From Alphaproteobacteria bacterium (GTDB lineage Bacteria > Pseudomonadota > Alphaproteobacteria > UBA9655): a DNA stretch of 64,000 nucleotides. Made by a program: the position numbers and the translations under genes. The stretch lies in NCBI GenBank assembly GCA_013287665.1, contig JABDDK010000004.1, forward strand, positions 1 through 64,000. Reading direction: 5' to 3'. Of the stretch, positions 1-9,001 are shown piece by piece. The notes below the pieces were generated by a model. The model saw only the letters and a list, made by a program, of their open reading frames with translations. It did not search any database and was not told where the DNA came from. How positions within the stretch are numbered: the stretch's first letter is position 1; each line of letters opens with the position of its first letter.

Positions 1-27
1 GAGGTGATGGTGCCAGTGTCTGCTTAA

Positions 28-3000
28 TTAAACACCCTGCATAAACCTCTCAAGAAGCGCTGCTTCATTTGCCCTCACATCTCGCACGTTACGCTCCTTC
101 ACATGGCCATATCCACGGATATGTTCTGGGAGAGAGGCGATCTCAACGGCAGTCTCGTAATTATGAGGGGTGAGCCCTTCAATGAGACTCTCAATCCGAC
201 GTTCGTATTCTTTAATCAAGTCCTGCTCCATTTTGCGGTCTTTTGAATAGCTGAAAATATCAAAGAGCGTTCCGCGGAGTCCTTTGAGCTTTGCGAGAAC
301 CTTAAAACCCTTCATCATCCAAGCGCCATAAAGCTTCTTCTTAAGCTCGCCTGTAAAGGGATCCCGGGAGGAAAACAAGGGAGGGGCGAGATAGAACTTA
401 AGTTTCACTTTCCCTTCAAATTGATCATAGAGCTCTTTCATAAACGTCCCGTCTGCGTATAAACGAGCAACCTCATATTCATCTTTCACGGCGAGAAGTT
501 TGGCATAATATTTAGCCACCGCTTTCGATAAATTTTCTTTGCTATCAATCGCTTGGACACGCCTGACGAGATCTTCATAACGATCAGCATAGGCTTTATT
601 TTGATACCCTGTCAGGAATTGTTTTCTGTGAGAGATGATCTCTTCAAGGGTCATGGGGAGTGATAGGATCTTTTCTTCCTGTCCCTTTGACGCTGCTTTC
701 TCAACGGCTTTCATATCAAGGGCCGCATATCGCCCCCACCGGAAGGCTTGTATATTAAAGTCTACAGCAACGTTATTCATTTCAAGAGCTTTTTCAATGG
801 CTTGATGGGTTACAGGAATGAGCCCTTTTTGATAAGCATATCCCACCATGAACATATTCGTCCCAATGGCATCGCCTAAGAGAGCGGTCGCAATCCGATT
901 CGCACCAATGAAGTCCATCTTGTCTTTTCCTGCAGCCTTAAGAATATCCTTTTTTAAGGCTTCGTGATGGAAGTTATAATCTGGATTATTGATGAAATGT
1001 CCCGTAATTGTTTGATTCTCATTAACAATAATGTTGGTTTTACCGGGTTTTATTTTATTTAATGTATCCGGACCACCAGTCACAACGATATCACACCCAA
1101 AGAGAAGATCCGCCTCTCCCATATAAACACGCGTTGCATGAATGTCTTCGGGCTTTTTCGCAATGCGAATGTGGGAGACAACGGCGCCCCCTTTTTGCGC
1201 GAGACCCGCCATATCAACAATCGAACAGCCTTTGTTTTCCAAATGAGAGGCCATCCCTAAGATAGCCCCAACCGTGATAACGCCTGTTCCTCCAACACCT
1301 GTGAGAAAGATACTGTAAGGCTTTTCGAGGGATGGCAGGACTGGATCGGGAAAGGACTCCATCAATCCCTCAGCCTTCGCAGAGGGATGGGACTTTTTGA
1401 GTTGTCCCCCTTGAACACTCACGAAGCTTGGGCAAAATCCATTTGCACAGGAGTAATCCTTGTTACAACTTGACTGGTCGATTTTGCGCTTCCGCCCGAA
1501 CGCCGTCTCAATAGGCTGGACAGACAGACAATTAGACTTAACGCTACAATCCCCACATCCTTCACAAACCCGTTCATTGATAAAGATGCGCTTATCCGGA
1601 TCTTCCATAAGACCCCGCTTGCGACGGCGTCTCTTTTCAGCCGCACACGTTTGATCATAGATAATGACAGAGGTCCCTGGCCATTTCTTGATATCTTCCT
1701 GAACTTGATCCAACGTATCGCGGTGGCCAATTTCAACTTTGGGCGCAAAGCCAAACCCAACGGGATATTTATCTGGGAAATCCGTGAGAACCACGATCTT
1801 ACGCACGCCTTCTGCATAGACTTGTTGAGTAATCATTGCGACATCCAGGGGACCATCAACAGGTTGCCCACCCGTCATTGCCACCGCATCATTATAGAGA
1901 ATTTTAAAGGTGATATTGACTTTCGCGGCAATGGTTGCCCGAATCGCAAGGAGTCCTGAGTGATAGTAAGTGCCGTCTCCAATATTCGCAAACACATGGC
2001 GTTCATCTGTAAAGGGCGCTTGACCAATCCAAGGAACCCCTTCACCCCCCATATGGGTAAAGGTGAACGTATCATGGGCGATCCAAATCGCCATGTAATG
2101 GCAACCAATGCCGGCGACTGCCCGACTTCCCTCAGGAAGGCGCGTTGTTGAGGTATTGTGAGGACAGCCTGAGCAATAGTAAGGAAGACGCACCAGTTCC
2201 GGCTCCCGCTTGAGTTGCTCTTGAAACATGAGGTCAAGCCGATCCATTCCCGCTTTGACGGTTTTTGAATCAGAAAATCGCAAGATACGTTGGGCCACAA
2301 CGTGAGCAATTTCAGGGACTTGAAGCTCATAAAAGTCGGGCAGCAAAGGCTTGCCCTTTTCATCCTGTTTTCCAACAACCCTTGGCCGCTTTCCATCAGG
2401 CAGCCCGTATAAAATATCCTTCACCTGATTTTCAATAAGAGGGCGCTTTTCTTCAATGACAAGGATCTCTTCCAAACCCTCAGCAAAAGCCTTCAACGCT
2501 GTGGGCTCAAGTGGCCAACTCATGGCGACCTTATAAAGCGTAATGCCAAGATCTGCGGCTTCTGCTTCGCTTAAGCCCAAATCCTCAAGAGATTGGCGCA
2601 CATCATGAAACGTCTTTCCAACTGTAATGAGTCCAAGCCTTGGCTTTTTACCGCGGAAGATGGTTTTATCTAAGTTATTTGCCCGAACGAAAGCTTGAGC
2701 GGCATTTAACTTATAAAGACGCTGTCTTTTTTCTTGTTCTAAGGGAGCATCAGGCCAGCGGATATTAAGGCCGCCTTCTGGCATTTTAAAATCTGCGGGG
2801 AGAATAATTTGTGCGCGCTTTGGGGATACCTGAACGGAAGCTGAGGTGTCCACCGTATCCGCAATGACTTTAAAGGCAACCCAACAGCCTGAATACCGGG
2901 ATAGGGCCCATCCATAGAGTCCTAAGTCCAAGATGTCTTGAACATTAGACGGAACCAAGACAGGGATAGACGCAGCAATAAACGCGTATTCGCTTTGATG

Positions 3001-3468
3001 AGGAAGGGTTGATGACTTGCAGGCATGATCATCCCCGGCTAAGGCTAATACCCCTCCATACTGCGAAGAACCAGCCGCATTTGCATGTTTAAAGACGTCT
3101 CCACACCGATCAACACCGGGGCCTTTTCCATACCACATGGAAAAGATGCCTTGAACCGTTGAGCCCTTAAATAATCCAGATTGCTGACTTCCCCAAACAG
3201 CCGTTGCCCCTAAGTCTTCATTAATACCCGGGGTAAAGACAATGTTACTTTCATCGAGATGCTTTTGGGCTTTCCATAAGGTTTGATCAAAGCCACCCAG
3301 AGGTGACCCACGATACCCGGAAATAAACCCAGCTGTATTCAGATCATTCGCTTGATCTCGCAAGCGTTGCATCAAAGGAAGGCGAGCGAGGGCCTGAGTT
3401 CCTGTAATATAAATCTGGCCGTCTTCAAGTGTATACTTGTCGTCGAGCTCCACGTGCTTGAGTGCCAT
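28..3468 (-). CDS. Indolepyruvate:ferredoxin oxidoreductase, fused single-chain form
   Basis: This enzyme oxidatively decarboxylates indolepyruvate or related aryl 2-oxoacids to acyl-CoA, passing electrons to ferredoxin. The 1146-residue chain carries all parts in one polypeptide. The N-terminal half is a pyruvate-ferredoxin-oxidoreductase-like region. A thiamine-diphosphate-binding stretch lies near residue 496 (NIGDGTYYHSG). Iron-sulfur cysteine clusters lie near residues 635-690 (CEGCGDC, then CNKDYSCANGFC). The gamma-type domain begins near residue 726 (GVGGTGVITVGAI). The length fits the fused proteobacterial form (about 1150 residues) rather than the separate IorA/IorB pair of archaea. 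A good ribosome site (AAGGTGAGGGA) precedes ATG 3468. The gene stands alone, reading towards the window edge. The natural substrate cannot be read from sequence. Confidence 0.93.
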   Translation of the reverse strand: MALKHVELDDKYTLEDGQIYITGTQALARLPLMQRLRDQANDLNTAGFISGYRGSPLGGFDQTLWKAQKHLDESNIVFTPGINEDLGATAVWGSQQSGLFKGSTVQGIFSMWYGKGPGVDRCGDVFKHANAAGSSQYGGVLALAGDDHACKSSTLPHQSEYAFIAASIPVLVPSNVQDILDLGLYGWALSRYSGCWVAFKVIADTVDTSASVQVSPKRAQIILPADFKMPEGGLNIRWPDAPLEQEKRQRLYKLNAAQAFVRANNLDKTIFRGKKPRLGLITVGKTFHDVRQSLEDLGLSEAEAADLGITLYKVAMSWPLEPTALKAFAEGLEEILVIEEKRPLIENQVKDILYGLPDGKRPRVVGKQDEKGKPLLPDFYELQVPEIAHVVAQRILRFSDSKTVKAGMDRLDLMFQEQLKREPELVRLPYYCSGCPHNTSTTRLPEGSRAVAGIGCHYMAIWIAHDTFTFTHMGGEGVPWIGQAPFTDERHVFANIGDGTYYHSGLLAIRATIAAKVNITFKILYNDAVAMTGGQPVDGPLDVAMITQQVYAEGVRKIVVLTDFPDKYPVGFGFAPKVEIGHRDTLDQVQEDIKKWPGTSVIIYDQTCAAEKRRRRKRGLMEDPDKRIFINERVCEGCGDCSVKSNCLSVQPIETAFGRKRKIDQSSCNKDYSCANGFCPSFVSVQGGQLKKSHPSAKAEGLMESFPDPVLPSLEKPYSIFLTGVGGTGVITVGAILGMASHLENKGCSIVDMAGLAQKGGAVVSHIRIAKKPEDIHATRVYMGEADLLFGCDIVVTGGPDTLNKIKPGKTNIIVNENQTITGHFINNPDYNFHHEALKKDILKAAGKDKMDFIGANRIATALLGDAIGTNMFMVGYAYQKGLIPVTHQAIEKALEMNNVAVDFNIQAFRWGRYAALDMKAVEKAASKGQEEKILSLPMTLEEIISHRKQFLTGYQNKAYADRYEDLVRRVQAIDSKENLSKAVAKYYAKLLAVKDEYEVARLYADGTFMKELYDQFEGKVKLKFYLAPPLFSSRDPFTGELKKKLYGAWMMKGFKVLAKLKGLRGTLFDIFSYSKDRKMEQDLIKEYERRIESLIEGLTPHNYETAVEIASLPEHIRGYGHVKERNVRDVRANEAALLERFMQGV

Positions 3469-3578
3469 TCCCTCACCTTTTCTTGCTTTTGTGGGTAGTC
3501 TATGTGAGGAAGAGTATATAAAGCGTTAACGGGGATGGGAAGTCTTAACCTCTCCCCTACTGTGGAAAGAGGTGAAGA

Positions 3579-3839
3579 TTAAAATAACCTTCTAGGAGCA
3601 ATATTTAAAGGAATACCATATGCTAAATCAAAGCCAGCCGCGAGCGCCTCTTCTTCGGTCATAATTGGCAGTGCAATCTTTTGACTTTTTGGTGGTCTTG
3701 GTGTTTTCACCGGAACTGTCCGATCTGGCGAAACTTCTACATCATTTCGCTCTCTTTTTGTTCCTGCAGCATGAGCTGATGAGAGAACTGTTGAACTTAA
3801 TGCAATTAAACCAACAACATATACTAATTTTTTTACCAT
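3579..3839 (-). CDS. Small exported protein, paralogue of the 64-aa gene at 4226
   Basis: I do not recognise a family. The 86-residue product starts MVKKLVYVVGLIALSS and has a clear signal peptide ending near AHAA. A short, basic, proline-rich mature part follows (KRERND, then PVKTPRPPKSQK), and the tail is hydrophobic. I chose ATG 3839 because AAGGAGTAATGTT sits directly upstream; an in-frame start 60 nt earlier has no such site. The first residues, the SP...PVK..R motif and about 50 bp of upstream DNA resemble those of the gene at 4226. The two therefore look like members of one family of small secreted proteins. A secreted role, possibly towards a host, is inference. Confidence 0.6.
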   Translation of the reverse strand: MVKKLVYVVGLIALSSTVLSSAHAAGTKRERNDVEVSPDRTVPVKTPRPPKSQKIALPIMTEEEALAAGFDLAYGIPLNIAPRRLF

Positions 3840-3890
3840 AACATTACTCCTTAAATATAAATAAAAAATACTAACTCTAAAATAGTATGT

Positions 3891-3939
3891 AATCAACATA
3901 TTTCAATTACCTTTTATTTAAAATTTTAAGTAAAGTTTG
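3891..3939 (-). promoter_or_regulatory. Conserved upstream block of small exported gene, copy 1
   Basis: This AT-rich block contains TTAAAATTTTAAATAAA, then GAAA and TTGATTA on the minus strand. It recurs at 4472-4520, and both copies start 52 bp upstream of their ATG. TTGATT followed after 17 bp by TAGTAT could be the -35/-10 pair in this copy. Conservation of both sequence and distance suggests a shared promoter or operator. It might instead be residual identity from a recent duplication. Confidence 0.45.
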
Positions 3940-4040
3940 TAACCTCATCCAACCCCAAAAAAAAGCGCCGTCCCAGATGCTCTCGGGGACGACGCCTCAC
4001 TGCCATTAAGTTAAGCAAAACAGCCCACCACCTGGGTCGT

Positions 4041-4091
4041 CCCGGAAACAAGAATATCTTGAGCGAAGCTCAAGTCTTCTTGTTGTCCGGG
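4041..4091. repeat. Long imperfect hairpin in intergenic DNA
   Basis: The arms CCCGGAAACAAGAA and TTCTTGTTGTCCGGG pair around an inner stem CTTGAG-CGAAG-CTCAAG, giving a strong stem-loop. It sits in the 326-bp gap between the two small exported genes. Similar fragments with GGGACGACGCC lie on either side (about 3986-3995 and 4151-4162). I see no open reading frame here. It looks like a dispersed palindromic repeat rather than a simple terminator, since no T-run follows. Confidence 0.55.
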
Positions 4092-4225
4092 ATCCAGGAC
4101 CAATACTCTTTCCGGAGGAAAGAAGGAATCATTACATTGCTTCGCAATGAGTTATTGCCCGGGACGACGCCAGTGTGTGAGTTTAGTTGAGGTATTAGAT
4201 TACCCTATAGGCGCCTTAGATATAA

Positions 4226-4420
4226 TTACTCTGTATCATCGTCATAAATATTAAAGTCTATTCTTCTGATGGGTTCATCTCGTTGATGTCTAGTCCTTGC
4301 TTTCTTTACAGGGGCTCCAAAAGGGGATAGCTCTCGATTTTCTTTCTCTGGGGTTTGCATGGCCTCAGCGGTTGAGCTGAAAGCTAGCAGACTTATAATT
4401 AACATTAACTTTTTTACCAT
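4226..4420 (-). CDS. Small exported protein, paralogue of the gene at 3579
   Basis: The 64-residue product has an N-terminal signal peptide (MVKKLMLIISLLAFSSTAEA). The mature part is about 44 residues and highly charged: ELSPFGAPVKKARTRHQRDE, then an acidic end DDDTE. AAAGGAGTATAAAT precedes ATG 4420. It resembles the neighbour at 3579 in the MVKKL start, the SP...PVKK.R motif and its upstream block. No known family is recognised. Short length alone would make it doubtful. The signal peptide, the ribosome site and the paralogue support it. Confidence 0.6.
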   Translation of the reverse strand: MVKKLMLIISLLAFSSTAEAMQTPEKENRELSPFGAPVKKARTRHQRDEPIRRIDFNIYDDDTE

Positions 4421-4471
4421 ATTTATACTCCTTTATTATAGGCAAAGGGGACCCTAGATCATAAGAATAAT

Positions 4472-4520
4472 ATAATCAATAAGTTTCGATTAAAATTTAT
4501 TTAAAATTTTAGATAAATTG
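4472..4520 (-). promoter_or_regulatory. Conserved upstream block of small exported gene, copy 2
   Basis: This is the second copy of the AT-rich block at 3891-3939, at the same 52-bp distance from its ATG. It keeps TAAAATTTTAAATAAA and TTGATTA on the minus strand. A clear -10 hexamer is less obvious here than in copy 1. Confidence 0.4.
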
Positions 4521-4527
4521 TAAGTGA

Positions 4528-5466
4528 TTATTTCCCGATTTTACTGATCAACTCTGGCACAAGGGTGAAGAGATCCCCAACGAGTCCGTAATCTGCCAAC
4601 TGGAAGATGGGTGCATCTGGATCTTTATTAATTGCAACAATCACTTTGCTGTCCTTCATCCCGGCTAAATGTTGGATGGCACCGGATATCCCAATCGCAA
4701 TGTAAAGAGAGGGCGCAACGACTTTCCCTGTTTGTCCCACTTGGTAATCATTGGGAACAAAGCCCGCATCAACAGCGGCGCGAGAGGCCCCAATGGCAGC
4801 TCCTAACTTATCAGCAAGTTGTTCAATCAGAGTAAAGTTTTCCTTATTTTGAAGGCCTCGACCACCTGACACAATAATAGAGGCAGACGTTAATTCTGGT
4901 CTGGTTGATTTGCTTTGCTCAAGCTTCACAAATGTGGCTGTGGGTTGTTCAGGTTTCTTAAACGCATAGGCTTCAATGGAGGCTTTGGAGGCACCCGGCG
5001 CCGCCCTGTCAAAGGCTGTCGGACGTATGGTCATCACCTTAATGGGATCATCAGATCTGACTGTCGCAAGCACGTTCCCTGCATAAATAGGGCGCACAAA
5101 TGTTTTGTTATCGTCAATTTTAATAACATCTGAGAGTTGAGCAACACCTAATAAGGCTGCAATCCTTGGCAACAGGTTCTTCCCAAATGTCGTCGAGGGC
5201 GCCAGAATAAATTCATACGACTTCCCCAACTCAACCAATGTTTTCGTCATTTGTTCAGCGATAGGATAGGAAAGAGCTGGATCTTCGACGCACCAGACCT
5301 TTTCAACACCTTCGTGAGAGGCTGCATCATCAGCAACTTTCTTGACGGAACTTCCCATGACGACAACGTGTATAGGAACTGAAAATTCTTTTGCTGCTGT
5401 GAGGGTCGCCAATGTTGCGGGTGAAAGGGTATCCTTTTCATGTTCTGCAATCAGAAGAAGTGCCAT
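4528..5466 (-). CDS. etfA: Electron transfer flavoprotein, alpha subunit
   Basis: With EtfB this forms the soluble FAD/AMP flavoprotein that collects electrons from acyl-CoA and related dehydrogenases and hands them to ETF-ubiquinone oxidoreductase (encoded here at 45477). The 312-residue chain shows the C-terminal FAD-binding domain: SGGRGLQNKENF, GASRAAVDAGF, then QVGQTGKVVAPSLYIAIGIS. The length matches bacterial EtfA. I start at ATG 5466, which overlaps the etfB stop as TGATG; the in-frame TTG one codon earlier is less likely. It is the last gene of the run trcR / twin-TM / pduO / etfB / etfA. Confidence 0.97.
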   Translation of the reverse strand: MALLLIAEHEKDTLSPATLATLTAAKEFSVPIHVVVMGSSVKKVADDAASHEGVEKVWCVEDPALSYPIAEQMTKTLVELGKSYEFILAPSTTFGKNLLPRIAALLGVAQLSDVIKIDDNKTFVRPIYAGNVLATVRSDDPIKVMTIRPTAFDRAAPGASKASIEAYAFKKPEQPTATFVKLEQSKSTRPELTSASIIVSGGRGLQNKENFTLIEQLADKLGAAIGASRAAVDAGFVPNDYQVGQTGKVVAPSLYIAIGISGAIQHLAGMKDSKVIVAINKDPDAPIFQLADYGLVGDLFTLVPELISKIGK

Positions 5467-6215
5467 CAAATCACCTTTGCTTCATTACGGAGTTTATCAA
5501 TAAGCTGATCCACGGTTTCAACCTTTATGCCCGCTTTCCGTCCTGGAGGCTCTGAGACGCTGAGAGTTTTCAGGTGAGGACTCAAGTCGACGCCTAAGGC
5601 TTCTGCAGTTAAAATCTCAAGAGGCTTTTGCTTGGCTTTCATGATATTCGGGAGTGTTGCATACCGCGGTTCATTCAGGCGTAGGTCGGTTGTAAGAACT
5701 GCGGGAAGGGGCATCTGAAGTGTCTCAAGCCCCCCATCCACTTCCCGAATGACCTCAATCTCTTTATTTTTCACGGTGAGTTTGGATATAAACGTTCCTT
5801 GCGGCCATCCTAAAAGGGCCGAGAGCATTTGCCCTGTTTGGTTGCAATCATCATCAATCGCTTGCTTTCCTAAGATGACGAGCTCAGGTGATTCACGTTC
5901 AACAAGAGCTTTCAAGGCCTGAGCGACCCCTAAAGGCTGGGTTTCAAGAGACGTCTCAATATGGATGGCGCGATCGGCCCCTAGAGCAAGAGCTGTTCTG
6001 AGGGAATCCTGACAAGATTTATCCCCGATGGTGACCACGACAATTTCAGTGGCGCTCCCCTTTTCCTTGAGACGCACGGCCTCTTCCACAGCAATTTCAT
6101 CAAAGGGATTCAACGACATCTTAACGCCAGCGAGATCAACGCCGGAATGGTCCGCTTTCACACGTACCTTCACGCTATAGTCAACAAGACGTTTAACAGC
6201 GACAAGGACCTTCAT
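5466..6215 (-). CDS. etfB: Electron transfer flavoprotein, beta subunit
   Basis: This is the partner of EtfA in the ETF heterodimer; it holds AMP and docks with dehydrogenases. The 249-residue product begins [13 protein letters not shown] and has [16 protein letters not shown] plus the family signature around [20 protein letters not shown]. The gene ends one base into etfA, so translation is probably coupled. It starts 12 bp after the pduO stop behind a GGGGAG site. Confidence 0.97.
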   Translation of the reverse strand: MKVLVAVKRLVDYSVKVRVKADHSGVDLAGVKMSLNPFDEIAVEEAVRLKEKGSATEIVVVTIGDKSCQDSLRTALALGADRAIHIETSLETQPLGVAQALKALVERESPELVILGKQAIDDDCNQTGQMLSALLGWPQGTFISKLTVKNKEIEVIREVDGGLETLQMPLPAVLTTDLRLNEPRYATLPNIMKAKQKPLEILTAEALGVDLSPHLKTLSVSEPPGRKAGIKVETVDQLIDKLRNEAKVI

Positions 6216-6227
6216 TTTTTTCTCCCC

Positions 6228-6788
6228 TTATCTGTGAGCCCCCGGTACCCACAGAACATCCCCTTTTTCTTGAGCGTTGGCAAAGCGGGCCAACACAAAC
6301 AGTAAATCCGACAGACGGTTCACGTACTGAATAACGTACGGATTCACGGTTTCAGATTCTTGGAGTAAGCATACCATTCTTTCCGCCCGTCTCACAACAG
6401 TTCTTGCTTGATGAAGGTAAGCTGCAAGAGTTGATCCACCGGGAAGAACGAAAGAAGTTAAGGGGGGAAGTGCTTGATTATAATGGTCTATTTTCTCTTC
6501 GAGATAGGTTACTTGAGTGGGTTGAATGCGGAGGCGTGCCTCACCCGGTTTGTCATCCGGCGCACACAAATCTGCGCCCACATCAAAGAGATCATTTTGA
6601 ATATGGGAGAGGAGGTGATCGATGTCTCCTTTTGCGTGAAGCCGAACAATCCCAATACAGGAGTTGGCTTCGTCGATATCCCCAATGGCTGCAATGCGGG
6701 GGGAGGCCTTTGAAACGCGCTTTGCATTCCCGAGCGACGTTTTCCCTTTGTCACCACCTTTGGTGTATATGCGCGTTAAGAGCACCAT
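6228..6788 (-). CDS. Cob(I)yrinic acid a,c-diamide adenosyltransferase, PduO type
   Basis: It transfers the 5'-deoxyadenosyl group of ATP to cob(I)alamin, making coenzyme B12. The 186-residue product has the PduO hallmarks: the N-terminal YTKGGDKGKTSL nucleotide-binding segment, RTVVRRAERMVC, and NRLSDLLFVLAR near the C-terminus. The gene abuts the twin-transmembrane gene upstream and lies 12 bp from etfB. AAGGTGAAGTAG precedes the ATG. No B12 synthesis gene or B12-dependent enzyme lies in the window, so it may serve salvage of imported cobalamin; that part is inference. Confidence 0.93.
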   Translation of the reverse strand: MVLLTRIYTKGGDKGKTSLGNAKRVSKASPRIAAIGDIDEANSCIGIVRLHAKGDIDHLLSHIQNDLFDVGADLCAPDDKPGEARLRIQPTQVTYLEEKIDHYNQALPPLTSFVLPGGSTLAAYLHQARTVVRRAERMVCLLQESETVNPYVIQYVNRLSDLLFVLARFANAQEKGDVLWVPGAHR

Positions 6789-6992
6789 CTACTTCACCTT
6801 AAAGAGGAGGAGGAGTGAAAAAATCAAGATGGCAAGCGCTTGGAAGAAAATACGGTAACGCATGAATCTATTGCTGCGTTCGCCCGATTCTTTCCCTTCT
6901 TTAGACATATTGAGAAGACCAAGCACTAAAGCCCCAACCGTTGCGACCATAGCAGCAATAAGGAGGATCTTTAGGACAAGTGCAGTCGTCAT
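6789..6992 (-). CDS. Twin transmembrane small protein (HIG1-like)
   Basis: The 67-residue membrane protein has two hydrophobic helices (about residues 5-27 and 48-65) joined by a charged loop, KEGKESGERSNRFMRYR. The loop resembles alphaproteobacterial twin-transmembrane proteins related to HIG1. These are commonly found beside the PduO-type transferase and ETF genes, as here. It overlaps trcR by 4 bp (ATGA) and abuts pduO. Mitochondrial HIG1 proteins associate with respiratory complexes; a similar role here is inference. Confidence 0.75.
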   Translation of the reverse strand: MTTALVLKILLIAAMVATVGALVLGLLNMSKEGKESGERSNRFMRYRIFFQALAILIFSLLLLFKVK

Positions 6993-7501
6993 AAATTATA
7001 TTTTTTAAGCAGCTCATTCAATTCATCAACCGTACATAAACCCAAATGAACGGGGCTCGCCGGTTTGATTTCATTGATTTTCTGGTGCGTTTTTAAACGA
7101 ATCCCTTGGATTGTATTTCGCGTTGTTCCAATCATGCGGATAATGTCACTATCTGAAATCTCAGGAACTTCCTTGAGAAGCCATGCGATACCGTTCGGTT
7201 TGGCTTGGCGCAGGGAAACAGGCGTATACTTTGCCCTTTTCTTGAATTTTCCTTCGTGCGTTGGGGGGGATAAACCAAGCTTTGCGGAAGGATCTGCCTG
7301 ACACCGTTCAATTTCTTCAAGGGTCAATTGGCCTGAGGCAACCGGATCATGGCCGACCATACCAACAGCAATTTCACCATCAGCGATGGCTTGAACTTCT
7401 AGAGGGTGCAAATTACAAAATTCGCCAATCTGCTCAAATGATAACGTTGTATTATCAATCAGCCAGACAGCCGTCGCTTTGGGCATAAGGGGTGCAGTCA
7501 T
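6989..7501 (-). CDS. TrcR-like cell-cycle transcriptional regulator (DUF1013)
   Basis: The 170-residue protein belongs to the DUF1013/TrcR family of alphaproteobacteria, which in Caulobacter associates with RNA polymerase and cell-cycle promoters. It begins MTAPLMPKATAVWLIDNT and has helix-turn-helix-like segments (LSFEQIGEFCNLHPLEVQAI and DSDIIRMIGTTRNTIQGIR). I chose ATG 7501, behind AAAGGCGGGAG, over the upstream in-frame ATG at 7543. It is the first gene of a five-gene minus-strand run. Confidence 0.85.
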   Translation of the reverse strand: MTAPLMPKATAVWLIDNTTLSFEQIGEFCNLHPLEVQAIADGEIAVGMVGHDPVASGQLTLEEIERCQADPSAKLGLSPPTHEGKFKKRAKYTPVSLRQAKPNGIAWLLKEVPEISDSDIIRMIGTTRNTIQGIRLKTHQKINEIKPASPVHLGLCTVDELNELLKKYNL

Positions 7502-7579
7502 TGAGCTCCCGCCTTTCTCTTGTTTATAAAATTTCTTAGGCATTCAATCACAGGTTAGCGATCTCTCAAACACAAATTT

Positions 7580-8665
7580 TTAAAAATCTTCATCTCCGAA
7601 GCAAATTCCTAAGGCCCGAGCCGTTTTAACTAGGGTTCCCCCCACATCAACCGCTTGATATCCCTCAATAGCTTGTTGGATAGGAACATCTACGACTTTT
7701 CTATTTTGCCAAGCGACCATGCGATCGAATTTCCCTTCGGCAATCAAATCGACAGCATGAACGCCAAAAACGGAGGCGAGAACGCGGTCTTGAAAAATAG
7801 GCTGGCCTCCGCGCTGAACATGCCCGAGGACCGTAAAGCGAGTCTCCGCTCCCGTAAGCTCTGTCATACGGTTCGCAAGGTACTGGGAGATTCCGCCATA
7901 TCGGCTTTTACCGCTTTGATCCGTAATTGTCGCCTTATCCCCTAACTCAGTCCCCACAGCTTCAGAAACGACGACAAGCGCAAAATTGCGCCCATTCTCT
8001 TGAAGGGACTTAATTTTATGGGCCACCGCTTCAATGTTATACGGAATTTCGGGAATGAGGATAACATCTGCACCGCCTGCAATTCCTGCGGAAAGAGCGA
8101 TATGCCCCGCATCCCGTCCCATCACTTCAAGGATCATAACCCGGTCGTGACTTGCAGCCGTCGGTTGAAGACGATCAAGGGCTTCCGTTGCAACATCAAC
8201 CGCTGTCATAAAGCCAACCGAATGTTCCGTATGGCTCAGATCGTCATCAATCGTCTTTGGGATGGTGATAAGATTGAGTCCCCCTTGCTGAGCAAGGCGC
8301 CTCAGGATCGCTTGGCTTCCGTCACCCCCAATGCCAATCAATGCATCGAGTTTAAGAAGCTTGTAGCCCTCAATAAGCTCTTCAGAGATATCTCTCAGAC
8401 TTCCATCGGGAAATGGATAAGCAAAAGGATCTCCCTTATTTGTGGTCCCTAAAATCGTTCCGCCTTGACGGAGAAGATTCCCAGTACACCCAGGAAGTTC
8501 AAACTTTATAGCATCAACAGGGCGACGCATCAGGCCATGGGTTCCTTGATGAATCCCATACACTTCCCAGCCATAAGTTTGGATTGCTCGCAAAGTCACA
8601 GCTCGAATAACGGCGTTCAGACCCGCACAATCCCCACCACTTGTTAAAATGCCAATCTTTTTCAT
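7580..8665 (-). CDS. 6-phosphofructokinase, GGDGS/PKTIDDD type
   Basis: It phosphorylates fructose 6-phosphate to the 1,6-bisphosphate. The 361-residue protein has the N-terminal LTSGGDCAGLNAVIRA phosphate-donor loop, GIGGDGS near residue 115, the catalytic PKTIDDD, and MGRDAGHIAL. The Gly in GGDGS is typical of ATP-dependent enzymes. The Lys in PKTIDDD replaces the Gly of the E. coli PGTIDND and is typical of the PPi-dependent and group III clades. Donor choice is therefore uncertain, with ATP somewhat favoured. ATG 8665 follows AAGGGTAATTTG; a TTG codon just upstream is in frame but unlikely. It stands alone, with repeat A upstream. Confidence 0.9.
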   Translation of the reverse strand: MKKIGILTSGGDCAGLNAVIRAVTLRAIQTYGWEVYGIHQGTHGLMRRPVDAIKFELPGCTGNLLRQGGTILGTTNKGDPFAYPFPDGSLRDISEELIEGYKLLKLDALIGIGGDGSQAILRRLAQQGGLNLITIPKTIDDDLSHTEHSVGFMTAVDVATEALDRLQPTAASHDRVMILEVMGRDAGHIALSAGIAGGADVILIPEIPYNIEAVAHKIKSLQENGRNFALVVVSEAVGTELGDKATITDQSGKSRYGGISQYLANRMTELTGAETRFTVLGHVQRGGQPIFQDRVLASVFGVHAVDLIAEGKFDRMVAWQNRKVVDVPIQQAIEGYQAVDVGGTLVKTARALGICFGDEDF

Positions 8666-8759
8666 CAAATTACCCTTGTTATTTTTTAGGAGGAAACATT
8701 AGCATTCCTTTTCTTAAGGGTACACTAGGAATTGTTGGGAGCGTAAAAATTTCTTCTTT

Positions 8760-8919
8760 CACCTCTCCCCGTTGTGGGAGAGGTCGACGCGCAGCGGCGG
8801 GTGAGGGGTACTTAAAACCATCTTCCTCTGCGGGTTGTCCTCTTTTGGGTTCAATCACCAGTTTTCTCGCCCCCTCACCCGACCTTTCAGGTCGACCTCT
8901 CCCACGCTGGGGAGAGGTG
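8760..8919. repeat. Double-hairpin palindromic repeat, copy A
   Basis: The left hairpin is CACCTCTCCCC...GGGAGAGGTCG followed by CGCGCAGCGGCGGGTGAGGGG. The inverted right half is CCCCTCACCCGACC...GTCGACCTCTCCC...GGGGAGAGGTG. It fills much of the 333-bp gap between pfk and ydcH. There is no open reading frame. Confidence 0.9.
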
Positions 8920-9001
8920 TCACAAACACTGATAATTTTTAGGGGGGATTTTATCCGAAAAATTTGCTATACTCCCCATTCATTGAAAAGTCGAGTGGGT
9001 T

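Noticed and set aside
1419-2396. Long antisense and other-frame open frames within the indolepyruvate oxidoreductase gene
   Set aside because: They overlap a 1146-residue protein with clear domains, have no ribosome sites, and resemble nothing.
3891-4520. The two small exported genes as a toxin-antitoxin pair
   Set aside because: Both have signal peptides, are paralogous, and have separate promoters about 0.4 kb apart, unlike toxin-antitoxin operons.
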